Positions 56,951-64,000 of a stretch of DNA of 64,000 nucleotides are shown in pieces. Each line of letters opens with the position of its first letter. Position 1 is the stretch's first letter. The translations under genes were made by a program, and so were the position numbers. Source of the DNA: Stenotrophomonas nitritireducens (GTDB taxonomy: Bacteria; Pseudomonadota; Gammaproteobacteria; Xanthomonadales; Xanthomonadaceae); assembly GCF_001700965.1 (NCBI RefSeq), contig NZ_CP016756.1, positions 3,958,501 to 4,022,500 on the forward strand. Reading direction: 5' to 3'. The notes beneath the pieces were generated by a model, which was not told where the DNA came from, searched no databases, and was given only the letters and a program-made list of their open reading frames with translations.

Positions 56951-58240
56951 ATGAGCGCCGAGATCACCGCAGCGGCTGCGCCGCAGATCGCCATTATCGG
57001 CCTGGGCTATGTTGGCCTGCCCTTGGCTGTCGAGTTCGGCAAGACGCTCGATACCCTGGGTTATGACATTGATACCGCCCGCGTTGCCGAACTCCAGGCC
57101 GGGCACGACCATACGCTGGAACTGGACGATGCCGAACTGCGCGCGGCGGTGCATGTGCGCTATACCTCGGCTGCGGCTGAACTGGCCGCGCGCAATGTTT
57201 TCATCGTCACCGTGCCGACCCCGATCGATGCTTATGAGCAGCCGGATCTGGCACCGCTGCGCAGCGCGACGGCGTTGATTGCCAGCGTGCTCAAGCGCGG
57301 TGACCTGGTGATCTACGAATCCACCGTGTATCCGGGCACGACCGAAGAGGTCTGCGTGCCGTTGCTGGAACAGGGCTCGGGGCTGCGCTTCAACCATGAT
57401 TTCTACTGCGGCTACAGCCCGGAGCGGATCAATCCGGGCGACCGCCAGCGGCGCCTTCCGGATATCAAGAAGATCACCTCCGGCTCCACCCCCGAGGCGG
57501 CGGCGCTGGTGGATGGCCTGTATCGGCGCATCATTACCGCCGGTACCTGGCCGGCGTCATCGCTGCGTGTGGCCGAGGCTGCCAAGGTGGTGGAGAACAT
57601 CCAGCGCGACGTGAACATCGCCTTGGTCAACGAGCTGGCGCTGATCTTCGACAAACTCGGCATCGATACCCTGGATGTGCTGGAAGCGGCGGGTACCAAG
57701 TGGAATTTTCTGCCGTTCCGGCCCGGGATGGTGGGCGGCCATTGCATTGGCGTTGACCCGTATTACCTGCTGCACAAATCCGAAAGCGTGGGTTACCACC
57801 CGGATCTGATCCATACCGCGCGGCAAGTGAACAACCGGGTGGTGGCGCATGTTGTCACCCGCGTGCGCGGCCTGCTTGAGGATAAAAACAAATCACTGCA
57901 GAACGCGCGTGTTCTGGTGCTGGGCGTGACGTTCAAGGAGGATTGCCCGGACCTGCGCAACAGCCGTGGCCTGGACCTTGTACAGATGCTGGCCGCGGCC
58001 GGTGCCAAGGTCGACGCCTATGACCCCTGGGCCGATCCGCGCAATGCGCACGACTTGGGCGGCGTGTCGCTGGTCGACGCGCCGCAGCAGGGTAGTTACG
58101 ACGCAGTGGTGCTGGCCGTGGCGCACCAGCAGTTCCGGGCTCTCAATGCCGCGCAGATCCGTGCCCTGGGTGTGCCGGACATGGTGGTCTATGACGTGAA
58201 ATCGGCCTGGCCGAGGCAAGTGGTGGACGACCGGTTGTAG
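56951..58240 (+). CDS. Nucleotide-sugar (UDP-HexNAc-type) 6-dehydrogenase
   Basis: A 429-residue UDP-glucose/GDP-mannose dehydrogenase family protein, closest in pattern to WbpO/TviB (UDP-GalNAc or UDP-GlcNAc 6-dehydrogenase). The N-terminal Rossmann motif is IGLGYVGLPLAVEFG; VPTPID, ESTVYPGTTEEVC and GYSPERINPGD follow, the catalytic cysteine is in GGHCIGVDPYYL, and the C-terminal domain has LGVTFKEDCPDLRNS. It provides uronic acid sugar nucleotides for O-antigen or capsule. The ATG at 56951 follows AAGGGA; the longer frame runs into the tRNA remnant. No other polysaccharide genes are nearby. Confidence 0.9.
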   Translation: MSAEITAAAAPQIAIIGLGYVGLPLAVEFGKTLDTLGYDIDTARVAELQAGHDHTLELDDAELRAAVHVRYTSAAAELAARNVFIVTVPTPIDAYEQPDLAPLRSATALIASVLKRGDLVIYESTVYPGTTEEVCVPLLEQGSGLRFNHDFYCGYSPERINPGDRQRRLPDIKKITSGSTPEAAALVDGLYRRIITAGTWPASSLRVAEAAKVVENIQRDVNIALVNELALIFDKLGIDTLDVLEAAGTKWNFLPFRPGMVGGHCIGVDPYYLLHKSESVGYHPDLIHTARQVNNRVVAHVVTRVRGLLEDKNKSLQNARVLVLGVTFKEDCPDLRNSRGLDLVQMLAAAGAKVDAYDPWADPRNAHDLGGVSLVDAPQQGSYDAVVLAVAHQQFRALNAAQIRALGVPDMVVYDVKSAWPRQVVDDRL

Positions 58241-58271
58241 AATCCGGCATCCGTGTAGGTCGAGGACGGTA

Positions 58272-59894
58272 ATGCATCGTTATCTGGTTTATGTGCTGGC
58301 ACTGATCCTGCTGCCAGTATCGCTGGCACTGGCTACCCATTGGCCTGCGTGGTACTGGGGCGTGGGCCTGTTCGGACTGATGGCCTTGCTCGGCACCTGG
58401 GACGTGCTGCAGCGGCGCAGTGTATTGCGACGCAACTATCCGGTGCTGGCGCATTTCCGCTACGGCTTCGAATCGATCGGCCCGGAGATCCGCCAGTACT
58501 TCGTGCAGAGCGATCTTGAAGACGTGCCGTTCTCGCGCCAGCAGCGGCAGCTGATCTATCAGCGTTCGCGCAACGAAATGGACGTGGTGCCGTTCGGCAC
58601 GCTGCGCAGTGCCTATGCGGTGGACTACGAATGGATCAATCATTCGCTGGCACCCACCACCATTGCGCACCACGATTTCCGTGTGGTGATTGGTGCCGAA
58701 TGCGCAAAGCCCTATTCGGCCAGCGTGTTCAACATCTCGGCGATGAGCTTTGGTTCCCTGTCGGCCAATGCGATCCGCGCGCTGAACAAGGGCGCGAAGC
58801 TGGGCGGCTTCTGCCACGACACCGGCGAAGGCTCGATCTCGCCGTATCACCGCGAAAATGGCGGTGATCTGGTCTGGGAAATCGGCTCGGGCTATTTCGG
58901 CTGCCGCGATGACAACGGCCGTTTCAGTGAAGAGCGCTTCGTCGCGAACGCCAGTTCCGATCAGGTCAAGATGATCGAGATCAAGCTCTCGCAGGGTGCC
59001 AAGCCCGGCCACGGCGGCGTATTGCCGGCGGCCAAGGTCAGCGCCGAAATCTCCGCAACCCGTGGCGTGCCGATGGGCGTGGATTGCGTCTCGCCGTCCA
59101 AGCATTCGGCCTTCTCCACGCCGATTGAACTGCTGCAGTTCGTTGTGCGCCTGCGTGAGCTGTCCGGTGGCAAGCCGGTCGGCTTCAAGCTGGCCATCGG
59201 CCATCCGTGGGAATGGTTCGGTATCGCCAAGGCGATGCTGGAAACCGGGATGATGCCGGACTACATCGTGGTCGACGGTGCCGAAGGTGGCACCGGCGCT
59301 GCGCCCGCCGAGTTCATCGATCACGTAGGCGTGCCGATGAATGAAGCGTTGATCCTGGTGCACAACACGCTGGTTGGACTTGGGCTGCGTGACCGCATCC
59401 GCCTGGGTGCGGCCGGCAAGGTGACCACGGCGTTTGATATCGCCCGCACCATCGCCCTGGGCGCTGACTGGTGCAATGCCGGGCGTGGCTACATGTTCGC
59501 GCTGGGCTGCATCCAGTCGCTCAGCTGCCACAACGACAAATGCCCGACCGGTATCGCCACCCAGGACCCGAGCCGCTGGCGCCATCTGGAACCGGTGGAC
59601 AAGGGCCAGCGCGTGTTCAATTACCACCAGAACACCATGCGCGCGCTGCGCGATCTGCTCGGCGCAGCCGGCCTGCACGATACGTCCGAGCTGGGCCCAG
59701 AGCACATCCTGCGGCGTGTATCGCCGGTGGAGATCCGTTCGCTGGCCAGCCTGTATCGCTATCTGGCACCGGGCGAGCTGTTGAAGAAGGTGCCCGAGCA
59801 CACCGTGTTCCGCGAATACTGGGCCGAAGCACGCAGTGATTCGTTCACGCCGCCGGCGCGTATCGCGGCGCTGCGCACCAGCAAGATGTGCTGA
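58272..59894 (+). CDS. Membrane-anchored glutamate-synthase-like FMN protein
   Basis: A 540-residue protein with an N-terminal hydrophobic hairpin (about residues 3-40: YLVYVLALILLPVSLALA, then WGVGLFGLMALLG) followed by a GltS-type FMN barrel. Core motifs are ISAMSFGSLSANAIRALNKG, CHDTGEGSISPYH, SQGAKPGHGGVLPAAKVSAE and VVDGAEGGTGAAPAEF. Cysteines in CIQSLSCHNDKCPTGIATQ resemble the [3Fe-4S] site of glutamate synthase. The amidotransferase domain of GltB is absent, so it does not make glutamate on its own. Such proteins are widespread and of unknown substrate. Confidence 0.88.
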   Translation: MHRYLVYVLALILLPVSLALATHWPAWYWGVGLFGLMALLGTWDVLQRRSVLRRNYPVLAHFRYGFESIGPEIRQYFVQSDLEDVPFSRQQRQLIYQRSRNEMDVVPFGTLRSAYAVDYEWINHSLAPTTIAHHDFRVVIGAECAKPYSASVFNISAMSFGSLSANAIRALNKGAKLGGFCHDTGEGSISPYHRENGGDLVWEIGSGYFGCRDDNGRFSEERFVANASSDQVKMIEIKLSQGAKPGHGGVLPAAKVSAEISATRGVPMGVDCVSPSKHSAFSTPIELLQFVVRLRELSGGKPVGFKLAIGHPWEWFGIAKAMLETGMMPDYIVVDGAEGGTGAAPAEFIDHVGVPMNEALILVHNTLVGLGLRDRIRLGAAGKVTTAFDIARTIALGADWCNAGRGYMFALGCIQSLSCHNDKCPTGIATQDPSRWRHLEPVDKGQRVFNYHQNTMRALRDLLGAAGLHDTSELGPEHILRRVSPVEIRSLASLYRYLAPGELLKKVPEHTVFREYWAEARSDSFTPPARIAALRTSKMC

Positions 59895-59902
59895 TCACAG
59901 CC

Positions 59903-59990
59903 GTTGTGGGAGCGGCGTAAGCCGCGAAGCCGGGAATAATGAGGGACCGGCTTTTCCGCAATCTGATTGATTGCCAGTGTCGCGGCGTAC
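59903..59990. repeat. REP-like element and degenerate partner
   Basis: A REP core (GTGGGAGCGGCGTAAGCCGC, about 59906-59925) is followed by CAATCTGATTGATTGCCAG and a degraded inverted arm (TGTCGCGGCG). The spacer resembles that of the tandem units at 33680, so this is probably a decayed single copy of the same composite. It separates two convergent genes. Confidence 0.6.
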
Positions 59991-60005
59991 GACCATGGGT
60001 CGGCA

Positions 60006-61238
60006 CTACCGGAGCCAGCGCTCCACGCCTTCGGCGGCGCGCTGGCCGCTGGCATAGCAGGCGGTCAGCAGGTAGCCGCCGGTAGGGGCTTCCCAGTCCA
60101 GCATTTCGCCGGCGCAGAACACGCCCGGTTGCGCCTTGAGCATCAGGCCATCGTCCAGCGCTTCCAGGCGAACACCGCCAGCGGTGCTGATGGTTTCGGC
60201 CATGGGGCGCGGGCGCAACAGCGACAGCGGAAGGCGCTTGAGTGTACGTGCCACCGCGGCAAGGTCGCTGCCGGCATCCTTGCCCAGCACTTCAAACAGC
60301 AAGCCGGCCTTGGCTGCGTCCAGGCCGGCGGCCCGGCGCAGATGCTCGCCGAAGCTGCGGCCCTTGCGGTCGCGCCCAAGGTCGGCGAGCAGGCGCGCTT
60401 CATCGCGGCCCGGTACCAGATCCAGTCCTAGGGTCACCGCACCATCGCGATTCAGGGTCTCGCGCAGGTCGGCGGCCAGCGCATAGATCAGGCTGCCTTC
60501 AATGCCGTACTGGCTCACCACACATTCGCCCTGCAGCGCTTGTGCCTGCCCCTGCAGGTCGGTCCAGTGCGCGATGACCGGTTTGAGTGGTGCACCGGCA
60601 TGGCGGCTGCTGAAGTGCGGTGTCCAATCGATATCGAAGCCGCAGTTGGCGGGCTGTAACGGCGCGGTATCAACGCCGCGTTGTTGCAGCACGGGCATCC
60701 AGCTGCCATCGGAGCCCAGTTCCGGCCAGCTGCCGCCGCCCACGGCCAGCACCGTGGCATCGGCGTGCACGCTGATCTCGCCTTCGGCGGTGGCCATGCG
60801 CAGGCCGCCGTCTTCGCTCCAGCCCAGCCAACGGTGCTGCACGTGGAAGCGCACACCCTGTTCCTTCAAACGGCGTACCCATCCGCGCAGCAGCGGTGCG
60901 GCCTTGCGGTCCACCGGGAATACCCGGCCGGAACTGCCGACATAGGTTTCCACGCCCAGCTCCGCTGCCCAGCGGCGCAGGGCGTCGGCATCAAAGCCAT
61001 CCAGCCATGTGGCGACCTCGGCCTGGCGTTCCCGGTAACGGCTGTCGAACAGCGGCCGCGGATCGGAATGGGTGAGGTTGAGCCCACCTTTGCCCGCGAT
61101 CAGGAACTTGCGCCCGGGCGAGCCCTTGGCCTCGTACAGGTTGACCTTCAGCCCGCTCGCGCGCAGGCGTTCGGCGGCGAACAGGCCGGCCGGGCCGCCG
61201 CCGATGACGGCAACGGTTTTATCAGCGAGCTTTGACAT
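60006..61238 (-). CDS. HI0933/BaiN-type flavoprotein
   Basis: A 410-residue FAD-binding oxidoreductase of the HI0933 (BaiN/RdsA-like) family. The N terminus has the FAD dinucleotide motif VAVIGGGPAGLFAAERL and KGGLNLTHSD; SSGRVFPVDRKAAPLL and TVLAVGGGSWPELGSDG follow, and the C terminus has PGVFCAGEMLDWEAPTGGYL. The reaction of this group is not established. The start overlaps the end of the FKBP gene by 17 bp, so they form a two-gene operon. Confidence 0.88.
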   Translation of the reverse strand: MSKLADKTVAVIGGGPAGLFAAERLRASGLKVNLYEAKGSPGRKFLIAGKGGLNLTHSDPRPLFDSRYRERQAEVATWLDGFDADALRRWAAELGVETYVGSSGRVFPVDRKAAPLLRGWVRRLKEQGVRFHVQHRWLGWSEDGGLRMATAEGEISVHADATVLAVGGGSWPELGSDGSWMPVLQQRGVDTAPLQPANCGFDIDWTPHFSSRHAGAPLKPVIAHWTDLQGQAQALQGECVVSQYGIEGSLIYALAADLRETLNRDGAVTLGLDLVPGRDEARLLADLGRDRKGRSFGEHLRRAAGLDAAKAGLLFEVLGKDAGSDLAAVARTLKRLPLSLLRPRPMAETISTAGGVRLEALDDGLMLKAQPGVFCAGEMLDWEAPTGGYLLTACYASGQRAAEGVERWLR

Positions 61239-61653
61239 CGAGCAGTTCTACATCGAAGACCAGCGAGGAGCCGGCCGGGATCGGGCCGACGCCGCGATTG
61301 CCATAGCCGTATTCGGCGGGAATCATCAGCGTGCGCTTGCCGCCAACCTTCATGCCAGCCACACCTTCGTCCCAGCCGCGGATGACCTGCTTGTCACCAA
61401 GGTTGAAGCTGAACGGTTCGCCGCGATCCACCGAGCTGTCGAACTTCTCGCCGTGCTTGTCGGCGCTGCGCTCGTCGTAGATCCAGCCGGTGTAATGCAC
61501 CGTCACCTTGCTGCCGGGCACGGCTTCGGCGCCAGTGCCGGGCTGGGTATCGATGTGTTCGAACTTGGCAATCGTGCCGCCCGGCGGCGGGCCAGGCGGG
61601 GTGCAGCCGGCGGCCAGCAGGGACAGCAGCAGCGGGATGAACAGACGACGCAT
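61222..61653 (-). CDS. FKBP-type peptidyl-prolyl isomerase lipoprotein
   Basis: A 143-residue protein. The signal peptide has a lipobox (LSLLAAGC, cysteine near residue 16), then a Pro/Gly linker, then one FKBP domain (GSKVTVHYTGWIYDERSADK, FNLGDKQVIRGWDEGVAGMK, LMIPAEYGYGNRGVGPIPAG, VFDVELLDV). It should be a membrane-anchored periplasmic proline isomerase/chaperone. The ATG at 61653 is chosen because it starts the signal peptide; the open frame continues upstream without conservation. Confidence 0.92.
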   Translation of the reverse strand: MRRLFIPLLLSLLAAGCTPPGPPPGGTIAKFEHIDTQPGTGAEAVPGSKVTVHYTGWIYDERSADKHGEKFDSSVDRGEPFSFNLGDKQVIRGWDEGVAGMKVGGKRTLMIPAEYGYGNRGVGPIPAGSSLVFDVELLDVKAR

Positions 61654-61713
61654 GGCGCGCTCCGTTGAAATGGGCGTGCAGGGTAGCGCATCGTCGCCGG
61701 GTATCATGGCGGC

Positions 61714-62079
61714 ATGGCCAAACTGCTGCTCAATCTACGTAATGTCGGCGACGACGAAAGCTTCGAGGTCGGGCAGCTGCTCGACCGCAATGGCATCGCC
61801 TGGTACCGCACCGAAGCCAGCCCCTGGGGTATTTCCAGTGGCGGCATCTGGCTGCGCGACAACGACGACCAACCCCGCGCGAAGGCCTTGATGGCGACCT
61901 ATCAGGCTGAACGTGGGCAGCGTGTGCGCGATGAGCGGCAGGCAGCATTGCGCGATGGCACGGCTGAAACCTTTGGCTCGATGCTGCGGCAGCGCCCGGG
62001 CTTCGTGATCGCGGTATTGCTGGGCATGCTGGTGGCTGCGGCGCTGGTATTGCTGCCGTTTTTCCTGCTGCGAGGCTGA
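61714..62079 (+). CDS. Small protein with C-terminal membrane helix (DUF6164-like)
   Basis: A 121-residue protein. The N-terminal 75 residues are soluble and resemble a DUF2007-like sensor fold (LLLNLRNVGDDESFEVGQLL, IAWYRTEASPWGISSGGIWL). Residues about 96-119 form one membrane helix (FVIAVLLGMLVAAALVLLPF). It resembles the family I know as DUF6164, with no known function. It diverges from the FKBP gene by 60 bp. Confidence 0.75.
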   Translation: MAKLLLNLRNVGDDESFEVGQLLDRNGIAWYRTEASPWGISSGGIWLRDNDDQPRAKALMATYQAERGQRVRDERQAALRDGTAETFGSMLRQRPGFVIAVLLGMLVAAALVLLPFFLLRG

Positions 62080-62118
62080 CAGGGCGGCAGCGAAGCTGCT
62101 TTGCGCCCAGCCTTTGCC

Positions 62119-62290
62119 GAAGACGTTGCTCCCTCCCTTGCGCCGCAGGCGGAGGGGAGGGCTGGGGAGGGGTAAGCGGTTGCTCCCTCCCTTTGCCGAA
62201 GGCAAGGGGAGGGTTGGGGAGGGGTAAGTTTTTGTCGCCTTTCACGCGCTACCAGCTTCGCGGCTTACGCCGCTCCCACAGCTCCTACAG
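62119..62290. repeat. Two CTCCC/GGGAG repeats plus an inverted REP
   Basis: Two adjacent copies of the CTCCCTCCC...GGGGAGGG element (about 62128-62175 and 62184-62229), the second nearly identical to that at about 101-146, are followed by an inverted REP (about 62251-62280, AGCTTCGCGGCTTACGCCGC). The 259 bp between genes contains no open frame of note. Confidence 0.75.
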
Positions 62291-62338
62291 TCGCTAGTCC
62301 CTTTGCAGCACAACGCTGCGCGGGCCGTCGTTTAAACT

Positions 62339-63100
62339 ATGCGCATGATCGTCAATACCGCTGCCTATCTTTTCGTTCCGCTCGCCGATGCCGAAGCGTT
62401 GACTGCCACCCTGCATGAGCGCGCCAAGGCGCTGGAGTTGCGGGGCACCATCCTGATCGCCGAAGAAGGCATCAACCTGTTCCTGGCCGGCAGTGCCGAG
62501 GGCATCGAGGATTTCTACCGCCAGCTCAAGGCCGATGCGCGTTTCGCAGACATGCGCATTAAGTACAGCCACAGCCAGATGCAGCCGTTCGCGCGGCTCA
62601 AGGCCAAGTTCAAGTCCGAGATCATCAGCTTCCGCCGTGATGACGGCCAGCCGCTGGATTACCCGCGCGCGCCCAGCGTGGCCCCGGCCACCGTGCAGCG
62701 CTGGTTGCGGCAGGGCCATGATGACGAGGGCAAGCGGGTGGTGATGCTGGACACCCGCAACTGGCAGGAATTCGCGCACGGTACGTTCGCAGGTGCCTTG
62801 ACCCTGCCAATCGCCAAGTTCACCGACCTGCCGGCCGCGCTGGAGCCGCACCGCGAGGCGCTGGCCGATGCGACCGTGGTCAGCTTCTGCACCGGCGGCA
62901 TCCGCTGTGAAAAGGCCGCGCTGTGGATGCAGAACGATGGCATGCACAACGTGCTGCAGCTGGAAGGCGGCATCCTCGGCTACTTCGAGGAAGTGGGCGG
63001 CGAGGGCTATGACGGCCGCTGCTTCGTGTTCGATGAACGGGTGGCGCTGGACGCGCAGCTGCAGCCGCTGGTGGACCGCCAGGACGAGCTGCCGGGCTGA
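62339..63100 (+). CDS. trhO: tRNA uridine(34) hydroxylase TrhO (rhodanese family)
   Basis: TrhO makes 5-hydroxyuridine at position 34 of certain tRNAs without prephenate. The N-terminal acylphosphatase-like domain has [17 protein letters not shown] and the [20 protein letters not shown] block. The rhodanese domain has [10 protein letters not shown], the active cysteine C184 in [14 protein letters not shown], and [16 protein letters not shown]. At 253 residues it lacks the C-terminal cysteine-rich extension of the E. coli protein, as seen in other short members. Confidence 0.9.
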   Translation: MRMIVNTAAYLFVPLADAEALTATLHERAKALELRGTILIAEEGINLFLAGSAEGIEDFYRQLKADARFADMRIKYSHSQMQPFARLKAKFKSEIISFRRDDGQPLDYPRAPSVAPATVQRWLRQGHDDEGKRVVMLDTRNWQEFAHGTFAGALTLPIAKFTDLPAALEPHREALADATVVSFCTGGIRCEKAALWMQNDGMHNVLQLEGGILGYFEEVGGEGYDGRCFVFDERVALDAQLQPLVDRQDELPG

Positions 63101-63213
63101 ATCCGGGAGGCCGCAGGGTCTGGAAAACAGTGTCCCGGCAGAAACCGCGCTGACTGGATGGAGAATGCGGGGACAAGCCCCATGTCATTTGCATCGTCCA
63201 TGGAGACCGCAGA

Positions 63214-64000
<787 letters not shown>

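Overview
The window is chromosomal DNA from a gammaproteobacterium of the Xanthomonadaceae, most likely Stenotrophomonas or a close relative. This rests on high GC (about two thirds by eye), gene order, and many short palindromic repeats of two kinds: GTAG elements with core GTAGTGCCGAGCCATGCTCG (the SMAG type known from Stenotrophomonas) and REP-like elements with core GGAGCGGCGTAAGCCGCGAA. I ran no database search. Family assignments come from reading the translated sequences.

Layout. 1-4.2 kb: a LysR regulator (TrpI-like) diverges from trpB and trpA, which are separated by a gene for a small lipoprotein; a repeat cluster follows. 4.2-8.9 kb: accD, glmM, a 2-oxoglutarate/Fe(II)-type dioxygenase, tpiA, secG and tRNA-Leu(GAG). 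9.1-24 kb: the complete 14-gene complex I operon nuoA-N, with a 31-codon open frame bridging nuoD and nuoE. 24-33.6 kb: a multi-hairpin non-coding stretch, initiator tRNA, then rimP-nusA-infB-rbfA-truB-rpsO-pnp (ribosome maturation, translation initiation, RNA decay). 33.6-34.3 kb: three tandem copies of a roughly 180 bp repeat unit. 34.4-45.8 kb: comEC (frameshifted as given), an exbB/exbD pair, msbA, lpxK, kdsB (lipid A and Kdo supply), a low-molecular-weight phosphatase, a thioredoxin-like/NHL protein, uvrC and pgsA.

45.8-56.1 kb: tRNA genes in the order Gly, Cys, Leu(UAA) downstream of pgsA, the order of E. coli pgsA-glyW-cysT-leuZ, but with protein genes between them. Between the third and fourth identical tRNA-Gly genes lies a thiamin-uptake cassette (TPP riboswitch, TonB-dependent receptor, PnuC/PnuT transporter, APH-fold kinase). 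Between tRNA-Cys and tRNA-Leu lie an LRR-protein kinase fusion and a low-oxygen group (ccoG, a small membrane protein, truncated haemoglobin, hemN) with a perfect FNR-type palindrome. 56.1-56.95 kb: a BLUF blue-light receptor gene of lower GC sits between the intact tRNA-Leu and a 44 bp tRNA-Leu remnant, the signature of a very small island.

57-64 kb: a nucleotide-sugar dehydrogenase, a membrane-anchored glutamate-synthase-like FMN protein, an HI0933-type flavoprotein, an FKBP lipoprotein, a small membrane protein, trhO, and the start of a luciferase-like flavin monooxygenase that runs off the right edge.

Most of the window is housekeeping. The parts most worth a second look are the tRNA-split accessory region (45.8-57 kb), the structured stretch before the initiator tRNA, the nuoD/nuoE relay frame, the broken comEC next to a triplicated repeat, and the LRR-kinase.
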